Origin: Hymenobacter sublimis
GTDB lineage: Bacteria > Bacteroidota > Bacteroidia > Cytophagales > Hymenobacteraceae
Direction: 5' to 3'
Length of the DNA stretch: 64,000 nucleotides
Assembly (NCBI RefSeq): GCF_023101345.1
Contig: NZ_CP095848.1
Coordinates: forward strand, 3,932,001-3,996,000
Positions 19,029 through 28,629 of the stretch are shown here, piece by piece. The position numbers and the translations under genes were made by a program. Each line of letters opens with the position of its first letter. The first letter of the stretch is position 1. Below the pieces are notes generated by a model. It worked only from the letters and a program-made list of their open reading frames with translations. It did no database searches and was not told the origin of the DNA.

Positions 19029-19370
19029 CTATTTCACCAGTTGCGCTACCTCGCTCAGGCGGATGCCCATGTGGGAGGCGTCGTAGCTGCACTCGCCGTT
19101 TTGGATCAGCAGTAGTTGGGGCGACTCGTGACGGACACCGAATTTCTCGGCTATTTCGCTGGAAATGGGCCGGAAGCGCAGTAGATCAAGGTAGTACAGC
19201 TTGGTAGCGGATAGGCCAGCCTCGTCCCACTGGCGCTCTACCTTACCTTTGGCCGCGGCGCTGATAGAGCAGGAGGTGCTGTGTTTGAAGATCAGAACGG
19301 GGTGCTCAAATGATTCGCGGACGATATCAGTGAGCTGCTCGGCTTGCGTGAGGGGTTGCCAGGGAGTCAT
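19029..19370 (-). CDS. ytxJ: bacillithiol-system redox protein YtxJ
   Basis: 113 residues with a thioredoxin-like fold. The active-site stretch FKHSTSCSIS holds a single cysteine (Cys34), typical of monothiol YtxJ/DUF2847, proposed to remove bacillithiol from protein thiols. SPQLLLIQNGECSYDASHMGI corresponds to the cis-Pro region. Cytoplasmic. Its presence fits bshC at 56.5 kb: both point to bacillithiol as the low-molecular thiol. 11 bp before it, on the same strand, ends a small secreted protein gene. Confidence 0.88.
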   Translation of the reverse strand: MTPWQPLTQAEQLTDIVRESFEHPVLIFKHSTSCSISAAAKGKVERQWDEAGLSATKLYYLDLLRFRPISSEIAEKFGVRHESPQLLLIQNGECSYDASHMGIRLSEVAQLVK

Positions 19371-19381
19371 ATGCGGGGTGG

Positions 19382-19714
19382 TTATTGGGAACTGGATTCT
19401 TTCTTCTTCCGAAGACGAAAACTCACGCGGGATGGTTCGGACACGCGGGGCGTACCCGTGCGGTCAAACTGATAACTAGCCCGGCCATCGGTGGGTTTGG
19501 TAGCCGCCTGCCGCCCACTGCCGGCGTGCTTGAGCTCAGCCTTCGTCACCGTCAGATGCGACTCCTTGTATTCGCCCTTGAACTGGGCGGCTTCGCGCAG
19601 GGCGCGGCGGTTGGCGACGCGCTGCTGGGCCGGATTCGTAGATTCCAGCTGCGCCAGCGCCCGGTTACTTACCAGGCTGACCAATGCGAAAGTAGTGAGG
19701 AACAAGTAGCGCAT
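19382..19714 (-). CDS. small secreted basic protein, unknown
   Basis: 110 residues; signal peptide MRYLFLTTFALVSLVSNRALA. The mature part is polar and Arg/Lys-rich (QQRVANRRALREAAQFKGEY, SFRLRKKKESSSQ end) with no Cys and little hydrophobic core, so it may be largely disordered. I recognise no family. It sits directly upstream of ytxJ on the same strand (11-bp gap) and may be cotranscribed with it. Confidence 0.5.
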   Translation of the reverse strand: MRYLFLTTFALVSLVSNRALAQLESTNPAQQRVANRRALREAAQFKGEYKESHLTVTKAELKHAGSGRQAATKPTDGRASYQFDRTGTPRVSEPSRVSFRLRKKKESSSQ

Positions 19715-19817
19715 AGGGTAGAAAGATAATGTGAGGGGTAGGAAAATAGCCGGCAGCTAGGCAGCGCACGTGCCCCAAGATAGCCCACATACGGCACAGC
19801 AACCAGGGAAGCTTCCT

Positions 19818-20144
19818 TTACTGCATAAAATCGGGCAGGGTGATGCCCAGGATTTTACGCTGCCCTACTTTATGCTTCAGGCGGCGGCGCTCATACTTGG
19901 GCTTTTTGAGCAGCCCCTGCTTGTCGTAGCTGTTCTTTTTGGTTTTCACGGCTTCCTTTTCCACATCCAAGGCCCGCCCGTCGGCCGACTGGTTGTCGGG
20001 GTTGCTGGCCTTCTTGACTTTGGGCTGGGGCGGCCCTGTGGGGCTAGGCAGGCGGTAGCGGTGGCAGGCCGGGGCCGTGAGTAGTAGCAACGCCACCAGT
20101 ACCACCAGCCGTACGCGCGGCCCAGAAGCAGTAAACATGTTCAT
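19818..20144 (-). CDS. small basic lipoprotein, unknown
   Basis: 108 residues. A lipoprotein signal with the lipidated Cys in LLTAPAC near residue 27. The mature part is very Lys/Arg-rich (KPKYERRRLKHKVGQRK) and ends GITLPDFMQ. No domain recognised. The composition resembles the neighbouring secreted protein at 19382 and several other small exported proteins of this window; the role may be envelope charge or binding, but nothing shows it. Confidence 0.5.
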   Translation of the reverse strand: MNMFTASGPRVRLVVLVALLLLTAPACHRYRLPSPTGPPQPKVKKASNPDNQSADGRALDVEKEAVKTKKNSYDKQGLLKKPKYERRRLKHKVGQRKILGITLPDFMQ

Positions 20145-20205
20145 TTCTAGTATAAATCAGCTTCTCGTCAGCGGGACAGAGGACGCAAATTACGGGTTTA
20201 GCGGA

Positions 20206-22185
20206 CTAGTAGCTGCGCAGCTTAGCCACGGTTTCGCGCAGGCGCTGCTGGGGTAGGAATACCTTTTCCAGGGGCGGGGCGAAGGGCACGGCCGTATCCA
20301 GGGAAGCCACGCGGTGTACGGGCGCGTCGAGGTGGGTAAAGCAGTGTTCGGCAATCCAGGCCGCTATTTCGCCGCCCAGGCCGCCTACCAGCGTATCCTC
20401 GTGCAGAATAATAACCCGACCAGTTTTCTCCACGGTCTGGCGCACGGCTTCTGTGTCCCAGGGCAGCAGGGTGCGCAGGTCGAGGATGTCGGCCGAAAGC
20501 CCTACCTCATCGGCCAGGGCCGAAGCCCAGTGCACGCCGGCCCCGTAGGTGATAATGCTCATCTCGTCGCCCTCGCGCACCAGGGCCGCTTTCCCGATGG
20601 GTGTAGTGTAGTAGGCATCCGGTACGGGCGCCGACACGCTGCGGTAGAGCAGCTTGTGCTCGAAAAACATGACCGGGTTGGGGTCCTCGATGGCGGCGCA
20701 GAGCAGCCCTTTCGCATCGACAGGGTTACTGGGGAATACCACTTTCAGGCCGGGCGTGTGGGTAAACCAAGCCTCGTTGCTCTGGGAATGGAAGGGGCCG
20801 GCGGCGGTGCCGGCGCCGGTGGGCATGCGCACCACTACGTCGGCGTTCTGGTCCCAGCGGTAGTGGCTTTTGGCCAGGTTATTCACAATCTGGTTGAAGC
20901 CGCAGGTCACGAAATCCGCAAACTGCATTTCCACCATGGCCTTTTTGCCCTTAATGCTCAGGCCCAGGCTGGCCCCCACAATGGCCGACTCGCAGAGGGG
21001 CGTATTGCGCACCCGGCCCTTGCCAAACTGCTGCACGAAGCCTTCCGTGACTTTAAACACGCCGCCGTAGTCGGCAATGTCCTGGCCCATGAGCACCAGC
21101 TCGGGGTAGCGCTCCATGCTTTGGCGCAGCCCGTCGGAAATAGCATCTACATAGCGCTTGTCGGTGGTAGCGGCATCGGCGGCCGGGGCTTGGTCAGGGG
21201 CCTGGAAGGGCTGGTACATGTCGGCCAACTCCTGCTGAGGATCGGCAGTAGGCATGGGGGTAGTGTCGGCGATACGCAGGCCTTCCTCAATTTCGCGCTT
21301 GATGGTTTCGCGGAAGCGCATGCGGGCTTCCTCATCCAGGATGCCCTCCTGCAGCAACCACTTCTCGTAATTCTCTACCGGGTCTTTCTGGGCCCATTCC
21401 TCAAAGAGCTCCTGGGGTACGTACTTGGTGCCGCTGGCTTCCTCGTGGCCGCGCATGCGGAAGGTAAGGGCCTCCAGCAACACGGGGCGCGGGTTCTGGC
21501 GCAGGTCCTCGGCTAGGCGGCGCACCGTGTCATACACTTCCAGCACGTTGTTGCCGTCCACTTGCACGGCTTCCATACCGTAAGCAGGACCCTTATCGAC
21601 GAAGTAGCGGAAGCGGAACTGCTCCCGACTGGGGGTGCTCAGGCCGTAGCCGTTGTTTTCAATGATGAAGATGACGGGCAGCTCCCACACAGCGGCCACA
21701 TTCAGGGCCTCGTGGAAGTCACCCTCAGAAGCGCCACCGTCGCCGCTGTACGTGATGGTTACTTTGGGCTTGTCATCGAGCTTATCGGCCAAGGCAATGC
21801 CGCCCGCTACGGCCAGCTGGGGCCCCAGGTGCGAAATCATGCCCACGATGTGGTGCTCGTTGGTACCGAAATGAAAGGACCGGTCGCGGCCCTTGGTGAA
21901 GCCCGTGGTTTTGCCCTGCCACTGGGCAAAGAGCCGGTCCAGGGGCACGTTGCGGCCCGTGAACACGCCCAGGTTGCGGTGCAGGGGCAAGATGTACTCG
22001 TCGGGCTCCAGGGCCAGGGTGCTACCTACCGATATAGCCTCCTGCCCGATGCCCGAAAACCACTTGCTGACTTTGCCCTGGCGCAGCAGAATCAGCATTT
22101 TCTCCTCAATCATCCGGGGCTTAAGCAGGCCCTGGTACAGATGCAGCAGCGTATCGTTGGAGTAATCCTTGCGGTCGAAGTTCAT
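20206..22185 (-). CDS. 2-oxoacid dehydrogenase E1, alpha and beta fused
   Basis: 659 residues. The N-terminal half is an E1-alpha domain with the thiamine diphosphate motif GDGGASEGDFHEALN...ENNGYG; the C-terminal half, after a linker around residue 330 rich in Ala/Asp/Gln, is an E1-beta transketolase domain (VLMGQDIADYGGVFKVTEGF; ESAIVGASLGLS) with its C-terminal domain. Together they decarboxylate a 2-oxoacid and pass the acyl group to lipoyl-E2. The fused form is usual in Bacteroidota and may use branched-chain 2-oxoacids or pyruvate; substrate is not decided. Start is MNFDRKDYSN. No E2 or E3 gene is adjacent. Confidence 0.92.
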   Translation of the reverse strand: MNFDRKDYSNDTLLHLYQGLLKPRMIEEKMLILLRQGKVSKWFSGIGQEAISVGSTLALEPDEYILPLHRNLGVFTGRNVPLDRLFAQWQGKTTGFTKGRDRSFHFGTNEHHIVGMISHLGPQLAVAGGIALADKLDDKPKVTITYSGDGGASEGDFHEALNVAAVWELPVIFIIENNGYGLSTPSREQFRFRYFVDKGPAYGMEAVQVDGNNVLEVYDTVRRLAEDLRQNPRPVLLEALTFRMRGHEEASGTKYVPQELFEEWAQKDPVENYEKWLLQEGILDEEARMRFRETIKREIEEGLRIADTTPMPTADPQQELADMYQPFQAPDQAPAADAATTDKRYVDAISDGLRQSMERYPELVLMGQDIADYGGVFKVTEGFVQQFGKGRVRNTPLCESAIVGASLGLSIKGKKAMVEMQFADFVTCGFNQIVNNLAKSHYRWDQNADVVVRMPTGAGTAAGPFHSQSNEAWFTHTPGLKVVFPSNPVDAKGLLCAAIEDPNPVMFFEHKLLYRSVSAPVPDAYYTTPIGKAALVREGDEMSIITYGAGVHWASALADEVGLSADILDLRTLLPWDTEAVRQTVEKTGRVIILHEDTLVGGLGGEIAAWIAEHCFTHLDAPVHRVASLDTAVPFAPPLEKVFLPQQRLRETVAKLRSY

Positions 22186-22215
22186 CGGGAGGTAGCAGGT
22201 AGTGGTGGGTAGGGC

Positions 22216-22223
22216 CAAAAGTA
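22216..22223 (-). promoter_or_regulatory. -7 promoter box TACTTTTG of the E1 gene
   Basis: 30 bp before the ATG at 22185. At the -33 place the sequence is TTTC rather than TTTG, a near match. Confidence 0.5.
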
Positions 22224-22322
22224 CGGGTTTGGCGGGGAAGGGAAATTATCGGCTGGTCTTTGTGAAATCGGCTGTTGTTGAGCATCTATCTTCGGGACCC
22301 TTTTTCATCCTACCTATTCTCT

Positions 22323-24988
22323 ATGCCCCGACTATTACCTCTCGGTTTATTACTCCCACTTTCTATTGCTGCCAAGGCCCAGCAGCCCGATACCCTGGCG
22401 TCGCGCCGCGCGGGCGTGGCATTACCAATCGATAGTTTAGCGGCGCTGCCTGCGGCTACCACCGAACCAAATGGGTTTAGTAATAAAGTACCAGGCGTTC
22501 AACTTACTCCATCAGCTAACTTACTCCCCTACCTCCCTGTGCAAGAACAGCTGCGCCAAGTAGCTGGAGTACAGGCCACGCCCTACTCCGGGGCGCCGGG
22601 GGCCCAAGTGGCGGTGCGCATCCGGGGGCGGCCAGCCTGTCATCCAATGCCCAGCCCCTATACGTAGTGGATGGCATGCCCGTGTTTCAAAACACGTTTC
22701 GGCCGGGCACCAGTACTTCTAATGGCACAATAGGCTTTGTAGCGACAGAAATGCAGGAGTTGGACGCGAATCCGCTGCTGAGCATTCCTACCGAGGATAT
22801 AGAGAGCGTACAGGTGCTGAAAGGGGCCTACGAAACCGCTCGCTACGGCTCCCAGGCCGTGAATGGCGTTATCCTGATTACTACCCGCCGGGGCCAGCTA
22901 GGCAAGCCCCGCCTTACGTACGCCGGCTACGGCGGCGTGCAACGCACCCGCTACCGCTACGATTTGCTGGATGCGCGGGAGTATGCCGTTCTCCGCAACG
23001 AAACTGCCCAGCGCTACGGTGACCCCGCGCCCTATTCTGCCGCCGATATAGCCGCCCTGGGCACCGGTACCGACTGGCAGCGGGAAGTACTGCGCACGGC
23101 CGCCGTGCAGGAGCACCACCTGGGCCTGGCGGGCGGCAGCAGTGCCACCCGTTACTACGTGGCCACCGACTACCTGAGCCAACAAGGCGTAGTGCTGAAC
23201 TCGCGCCTGCGCCGCTACGCCACCCGGGCAGCCGTTACCCAGCAACTTGGGCAGCGCCTACGCTTGGAAGCCAGCGGCAGCCTAGCGCACCTGGAGCAGC
23301 GCCTACCCAACAACGGAGTCACGAGTGCTACCCTGCTGGCCCTGCCCACCACTGCGCCCAATATGCCTACTACTTCCATTTTCGAGCTTAATCCGGCACG
23401 GTTGGCCGAGGGCAATTACCAAACGCCCACGCACCGCCGCCTGCTGGCTCAGCTCCGGGCCGAGTACCGGCTACCCATTGGTTTTACCTTGGATGTGCGC
23501 GCCGGGCTGGAGCGCAACACGTTGCGCAGTCACTCCTACCAGATGGCTGTTTCTGGTATTCCGGCCGGCGAAAACGGCAACCTCGCCTTCACTTACCGCC
23601 AGCTGGTGCTCAGCTCGGCCCTGCGCTACGCCCACAGCTTCGGACAGTTGCAGCAGCACGTGGTGGCGGCCAGTGTGGAAGCCCAGCGCCAAGACCGCCT
23701 GACCACTACCGAGCAACAATCCTACCTACCCGGTACGGCCCCCGGCGTTACGCTGGGCGGTAGCAGCAGCAGCACCGAGGACCAGCTGAACTTCTATCAG
23801 CTTACAACCGACTACACCTTTGCCGGGCGCTACCAGGTGCGGGGCACCCTGCGCCGCGACGCCAGCAGCAGCTTTGTCGTCCAGGACCGGTGGCAGTGGC
23901 TCCCCGGCGGGCAAGTTATCTGGCACGCCTCGCAGGAAAAATTTCTGGCCGGTACGGGGTTCCACCTAAAGCTGTGGACGGGCGGGGGGCGGACGTCGGC
24001 TCGGGGCCTGACGGGGCGCAACTTCACGTATCAGTTCATTCCTATAAACGGTACTATCTCGCAGCGCATCACTGTGCTTACCCCCGACCACACCACCCAC
24101 CTGGACGCGGGTCTGGAAGCCGGCCTGCCCAACAACCGGCTGACGGTGACCGTGGAAGGATACACCCGCCGCACCCGGCACCAGGGCATCACCCCTACCA
24201 ACACCACTGATCTGGCCCGCCTGCGCAACACGGGCCTGGAGCTGACGGTACGCAGCAGCTGGCAGGCCGGTAGGCTTCAGGCCACTAGCCAATTGGCGGC
24301 GGCTTTTAACCGTAACCGGTTAGAGACTGATGCCAGCGTGTTTGGCTACTTCTTCGCTTATCACCGCACCTATTCCGGCCAACCGCTCAGCACCTTTAAC
24401 GGCCTGCGCTACCTGGGGCCCGATGCCACCGGCCAGCCTGCTTTCCAAGATGGAAACGGGGACGGACGGGGCAACTTCGCCGACCAGGCGCCCCTAGGTA
24501 GCGGCCTGCCCCGGCAGCTACTCAGCCTGAATCAGCACTTTGCCCTGGGCCGCTTTGGCGTGCAGCTGCAGGCCGATGGCATGTTTGGGCAGCAGATGCT
24601 AAACACTACGCTATTGAGTTTGGACGTGCCAGAAGGACTCTACCGGAATTCTTCGGGCCGGGTGCGGCAACGCTGGACGCCTACCACTCCCACCGCCGAG
24701 GTTCCGGCAGCGGGCACCTACTTTCAGACCCTTGCTAGCACCTACACCCTGCAATCCGGTAATCATGCGCGGCTGTCGGCCGTTACGGTCAGCTATAAGG
24801 TTTGGGAGAAAGAAGCACGCAGTGCATCCGTGTGGCTGGGTGGCCACAACCTACTGGTGCTCACCAAGTACCGCGGCTACGACCCCAACGTCAGCTCCGC
24901 TGGCGCCGACAACCAGCAGGCTGGCCTGGATGCCGGGGCCTACCCCACGGCCCGCACCCTGCTGCTAGGCCTGCGGGCCACGCTGTAA
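22323..24988 (+). pseudogene. TonB-dependent receptor, broken by -1 frameshift in a G run
   Basis: Frame 1 (22323-22667) has a signal peptide (MPRLLPLGLLLPLSIAAKA) and runs to the plug motif VAVRIRG, then goes out of frame. Frame 2 reads GAASLSSNAQPLYVVDGMPV, the normal plug continuation, and goes on to a complete barrel ending LLLGLRATL. The shift is at 22624-22628: five G where six would keep the frame. The whole protein would be about 888 residues. The plug signature (IRG...PLYVVDG...IESVQVLKGA..ARYGSQAVNGVI) is SusC/RagA-like, but there is no N-terminal carboxypeptidase-like domain and no SusD beside it. Could be a true pseudogene, a phase-variable gene or a sequencing error. Confidence 0.8.
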
Positions 24989-25113
24989 CCCCCGGCTTGG
25001 CGGCCTGCGTACATCTTCCGACCTTGCCTAGCCAGCCGCCCGAAACTTCTATTTCGGGCGGCTGGTTGTTTATCTTATTGCCCCGCTGGGCACTACCTCC
25101 CCGCTGACTTTCT

Positions 25114-26400
25114 ATGATTCACTTCGAAGAATTTACCCTTGAAAACGGCCTGCGCTGCATTGTGCACGAAGACCACAGTACGCCCATGGCTGTGCTCAAC
25201 GTGCTCTACAACGTCGGCTCCCGCGACGAGGACCCCGCGCACACCGGCTTCGCGCACCTTTTTGAGCACCTGATGTTTTCGGGCTCCGTGAACATTCCCA
25301 GCTACGACGAGCCCCTGCAGTTGGTGGGCGGCGAAAACAACGCCTTCACCTCTCCCGACATTACCAATTACTACCTCACCCTGCCCGCTGCCAATCTGGA
25401 AACTGGTTTCTGGCTGGAGTCGGACCGTATGCTAAACCTGGCTTTCTCGGAAAATGGCTTGGAAGTACAGCGTAAAGTGGTGGTGGAAGAGTTTAAGCAG
25501 AACTACCTCAACCAGCCCTACGGCGACGTGTGGCTAAAGCTGCGCCCCCTGGCTTACCAGCACCACCCCTACCAGTGGGCTACCATCGGCAAGGAAGTCA
25601 GCCACATCGAAGACGCGACCATGCAGCAGGTGCGCGACTTTTTTGCCAAGCACTACTCGCCCAGCAACGCCATTCTGGTGGTGGCCGGCGACGTGACAGT
25701 GGCTGAAGCTCAGCGCCTGGCTGAAAAGTGGTTTGGACCCATCTCCGGCGGTACCCGCTACGAGCGGCAGCTTCCTCGGGAACCGCGCCAAACGGAGGCC
25801 CGCCACCTGGAGGTAACTGCCGAAGTACCCTTGTCGGCGCTCTATAAGGTGTACCACATTCCGGGCCGGGCCGAGGAGGGCTACTACGCCGCCGACTTGC
25901 TCAGCGACTTGCTGGGCCGGGGCAAATCCTCGCGCTTGTACCAGCAGTTGGTGAAAGAAACTCCCCTGTTCAACTCAATTTCGGCCTCCGTTATGGGTTC
26001 CTTTGAGCCGGGCCTGCTGGTAGTGAGCGGCAAGCTCAATAACGGCGTAACTATAGAGGAGGCCGATGCAGCGGTGGAAGCTGTGCTGGCAGAACTTCGG
26101 GCCACGGAAGTGCCCACCGCGGAGCTAGAGAAAGTAAAAAATCAGGCCGAAGCCAGCATTGTATTCAGCGAAATAGAGTTGCTTAACCGCGCCATGAATC
26201 TGGCGTTCAGCAAGCTGCTCGGCAACGCCGACCTCGTTAACCAAGAAAGCGCCAAGGTACAGGCTGTTACGCCGACGCACGTGCTGGCCGCAGCCCAGGA
26301 AGTCCTGCGGCCCGACAACTGCAGCACCTTGTTTTATCGGGCGGCATCTGCCGCTACTACTCTTCCGGCGGAGCCGGAATTGGTAGAATTGGCAAACTAG
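25114..26400 (+). CDS. M16 family zinc peptidase
   Basis: 428 residues, one inverted-zinc peptidase unit. The active site HLFEH (His48, Glu51, His52; HxxEH) is followed about 77 residues later by the conserved VVVEEFKQN Glu. No signal peptide, so cytoplasmic or dependent on a partner. Members act as heterodimers or homodimers that degrade peptides inside a clam-shell chamber; a second, often inactive, subunit gene is not next to it here. A 20-bp perfect inverted repeat ends the gene. Confidence 0.93.
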   Translation: MIHFEEFTLENGLRCIVHEDHSTPMAVLNVLYNVGSRDEDPAHTGFAHLFEHLMFSGSVNIPSYDEPLQLVGGENNAFTSPDITNYYLTLPAANLETGFWLESDRMLNLAFSENGLEVQRKVVVEEFKQNYLNQPYGDVWLKLRPLAYQHHPYQWATIGKEVSHIEDATMQQVRDFFAKHYSPSNAILVVAGDVTVAEAQRLAEKWFGPISGGTRYERQLPREPRQTEARHLEVTAEVPLSALYKVYHIPGRAEEGYYAADLLSDLLGRGKSSRLYQQLVKETPLFNSISASVMGSFEPGLLVVSGKLNNGVTIEEADAAVEAVLAELRATEVPTAELEKVKNQAEASIVFSEIELLNRAMNLAFSKLLGNADLVNQESAKVQAVTPTHVLAAAQEVLRPDNCSTLFYRAASAATTLPAEPELVELAN

Positions 26401-26427
26401 ACGGTAAGTGTAAGTACACTAAGTTTA

Positions 26428-26471
26428 TAACAGAACAGCCCGCTCGGATTACCGAGCGGGCTGTTCTGTTA
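26428..26471. terminator. 20-bp perfect inverted-repeat terminator
   Basis: Arms 26428-26447 and 26452-26471, loop 4 nt. Lies between the M16 gene and the convergent secreted protein gene and can serve both. Confidence 0.8.
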
Positions 26472-26493
26472 CCTAAGTACTTCACGGAGAGGC

Positions 26494-27150
26494 TTACCAG
26501 CCGCTACCGCCACTACCCCAGCCGTCATCGGCCTTCTTCTTGGGAGCAGCTTTCTTCACCGGAGCAGCCGTTTTCTTGGTGGTACTAGTAGCACCACCGC
26601 TTTTGGCAGTACCCGAAGCGCCTGCACCGCTGGCTTTAGGCGCCGCCGGAGCCGGTGTAGCTGCTACAGGAGCGGGCTCGGGCTCTGCTACCGGAATGAT
26701 AGGAGCTGGCGCTGGCGCAGTGGGCATTGGGTCAGCAGAGCGCACACTCCGACGCACATACGGCTTCATGGGGCGGCCCCGATAATCCGTGGTTACGCGG
26801 CGTGAGGGAGCGGCCGAAAAGCCGGGGGCCAGGCTAGCGCCAATCGGCTGGCTTTCAGCAGCGGGAGCGGCCGAAGCAGCGCCGCCGGCTGCACCACCCC
26901 ATTCTCCGCTACCCGAAGCAGGAGCCGCAGTAGCGGTGGGCGCAGGCGTGGCGGCTGCGGGCTCAGCAGCAGGGGCTACCGCCGCTTTAGCAGCAGTGGT
27001 TTTCTTGGCAGGAGCAGCCGATTTTTTGGCCGGAGCACCCCAACCATCGGAGGCAGTATCCCAGCCGCCCGATGATTTTTTCTGGGCTACGGCTGGCGCT
27101 GCCAGCAGTACGCCGCCAATCAGCAACAGTGGGAGGAATTGACGAGTCAT
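26494..27150 (-). CDS. secreted Ala/Pro-rich protein with TDYRGRP motif
   Basis: 218 residues from MTRQFLPLLL; a promoter box 30 bp upstream supports this start over one at 27264. Signal peptide to APAVAQ. The protein is a low-complexity Ala/Pro/Thr/Lys chain with WG-containing ends (GGWDTASDGWGAPAKK near the start, DDGWGSGGSGW at the end). In the middle is LAPGFSAAPSRRVTTDYRG followed by RPMKPYV, matching the motif in the two upstream neighbours. No folded domain is obvious. Probably an exported, surface or periplasmic linker-type protein; function unknown. Confidence 0.6.
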   Translation of the reverse strand: MTRQFLPLLLIGGVLLAAPAVAQKKSSGGWDTASDGWGAPAKKSAAPAKKTTAAKAAVAPAAEPAAATPAPTATAAPASGSGEWGGAAGGAASAAPAAESQPIGASLAPGFSAAPSRRVTTDYRGRPMKPYVRRSVRSADPMPTAPAPAPIIPVAEPEPAPVAATPAPAAPKASGAGASGTAKSGGATSTTKKTAAPVKKAAPKKKADDGWGSGGSGW

Positions 27151-27179
27151 AAAAGAAGGTATAAAGCAGATTCTTACCG

Positions 27180-27187
27180 CAAAGGTA
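27180..27187 (-). promoter_or_regulatory. -7 promoter box TACCTTTG
   Basis: 29 bp before the ATG at 27150; at the -33 position 19 bp further is TTTC, one base off TTTG. Confidence 0.5.
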
Positions 27188-27341
27188 CGGCACCCCGCGC
27201 GGGCCCGAAACCCCCGCCTCACATTTTGGCCTAACGCGGCCTTGCCCGAGAAGTTCCATCTCAAAGCCGAAATTCAGAAATTCAACGGGCCCTTAGCTTA
27301 CCGCACCTCCATGGTGGTAGGGCTACAGTCGGCGGTGGCTT

Positions 27342-27689
27342 CTACGGTCGGCCGGCGGCTTTCTTGCCGCCCTCAGCTGAAATGGTGGTCGGACCACCGG
27401 CGGGCTGTTTGGCAGGCTTTTTCTTTAGTGGCCGGCCCATGTAGTCTGTGGTTGGGGGGCTGGGCATGTTCAGGCGTAAGCCAGGAGCCAGCTTCAAGTT
27501 TTCCTCATCACGCCGGCCGGAGCGGTCGTAGCGCGCGTAAGCTCCGGCTCGGGCTCTTGGGCGGGAGCTAGAGGTTCGCTGGTAGGCGGCTTTGGTGCGC
27601 GTCGCTGGTTTGGTTTGTGCCTGGGTAGGTGCCTCCGTAAATAGGCAAGCTAGGCCAACCAGCAAAAAGGGTAGCAGTGAGGTTCTCAT
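27342..27689 (-). CDS. small secreted basic protein with TDYMGRP motif
   Basis: 115 residues; signal peptide MRTSLLPFLLVGLACLFTEA, cleavage near PTQAQ. The mature chain is Arg/Lys/Thr-rich (RTKAAYQRTSSSRPRARAG) and contains KLAPGLRLNMPSPPTTDYMG then RPLKKKP, the same APG...P...TDYxGRP..K core as its neighbours on both sides. No other domain. Lies about 190 bp from the next gene of the set, all on the minus strand. Function unknown. Confidence 0.55.
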   Translation of the reverse strand: MRTSLLPFLLVGLACLFTEAPTQAQTKPATRTKAAYQRTSSSRPRARAGAYARYDRSGRRDEENLKLAPGLRLNMPSPPTTDYMGRPLKKKPAKQPAGGPTTISAEGGKKAAGRP

Positions 27690-27743
27690 AGGAAGGAAGC
27701 CGTAAGAAGTTCAAGTAGTTACCGCGTGTTTTCCCTCATACGG

Positions 27744-27780
27744 CAACAGCCCGGCAACGGCTATGCCGTCCGGGCTGTAC
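27744..27780 (-). terminator. stem-loop terminator candidate
   Basis: ACAGCCCGG (27746-27754) pairs with 27770-27778; the loop itself can pair (ACGGC/GCCGT). It is 28 bp past the stop of the gene at 27808. Confidence 0.6.
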
Positions 27781-27807
27781 GCGGTACTGAACCAACAGAA
27801 CATGGGC

Positions 27808-28356
27808 TTACCAACCTGCTGCCATGGGCTCCTGACTTACATCAGCTTGCGCGGAGGCCGACACGGTAGTATTTGCTACGGGTTTGCGCACGGGGCGGCC
27901 GTGGTAATCAGTGCTGGTGCCGCGGTAGGGGGCCGTGTTCATTCCGGGGGCTATCATAACGCCCGAGGAACGCATCATCGGGTCGTCCTGAGCTACTTCT
28001 ACGGAGCGGGGGCGCTTGGATTTGGGCTTGGCTACAGGACGGCCGTGGTAGTCGGTGCTGGTGCCGCGGTAGGGTGAGGAGCTCATGCCGGGCGCTACCA
28101 TCACCCCCGACGACTGCATCATGGGGTCCGTATCGGTGGTAGCGGCAGCTTCCCAGCTATTGCTGGGGCTGGCTAGGGCGGCCGGCTCGCTCCAGGTTTC
28201 CAGCGCCGGCCACTCGGGCTCCGGAGCTGCGGCAGAAGGCGCCACGCTGGTGTTGGCCAGCTTGCCAGCTTTCACTTTCGATTGGGTTTGTGCCTGCGCC
28301 TGGGACGCACTAAAGAAGGCCACTGCCACAGCAGCGGAGAGAAGGTAACGTTTCAT
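27808..28356 (-). CDS. secreted protein with two tandem TDYHGRP repeats
   Basis: 182 residues from MKRYLLSAAV; the longer frame to 28437 adds no signal-like sequence and is rejected. Signal peptide ends ASQAQAQ. Two direct repeats of about 35 residues each contain DPMM(Q/R)SSGVM(V/I)APGM, then PYRGTSTDYHGRPV and KP. The repeat core matches single copies in the two downstream genes. The rest is Ala/Ser/Pro-rich. An exported protein of unknown function; the repeated Tyr/Gly/Arg unit could be a binding or processing site, but that is inference. Confidence 0.6.
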   Translation of the reverse strand: MKRYLLSAAVAVAFFSASQAQAQTQSKVKAGKLANTSVAPSAAAPEPEWPALETWSEPAALASPSNSWEAAATTDTDPMMQSSGVMVAPGMSSSPYRGTSTDYHGRPVAKPKSKRPRSVEVAQDDPMMRSSGVMIAPGMNTAPYRGTSTDYHGRPVRKPVANTTVSASAQADVSQEPMAAGW

Positions 28357-28617
28357 CGGGAAAGGCAGATCAGGAGGTGAATACCACACCCGGCCGAACC
28401 GGGCTTGCAGCCAGCTGGCTAACGGGTGGCGCCCCACGTTCAGCCTCAGTTGCCGCTTGTGTTCAGGCTATTTGCAGCAACCATACCAGTTTTTTACTCC
28501 GGTCCGAGCAGGTGGTTAACTTACATGAAATTTGCGTTGTATAAATCATATGTTATTGATAATCAGACAGTAATTTTCATCAATCAGCGAATAGCAGGCA
28601 TCTCGCTGCAATCAAGT

Positions 28618-28625
28618 TACCTTTG
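28618..28625 (+). promoter_or_regulatory. -7 promoter box TACCTTTG of pheS, 4 bp from ATG
   Basis: The box is followed by CCCC and then ATGATG, so the transcript should begin at or close to the start codon. Confidence 0.5.
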
Positions 28626-28629
28626 CCCC

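Noticed and set aside
20314..21516. 400-codon frame opposite the E1 gene
   Set aside because: Lies wholly within the certain E1 coding region, Gly/His/Val-rich with no recognisable fold.
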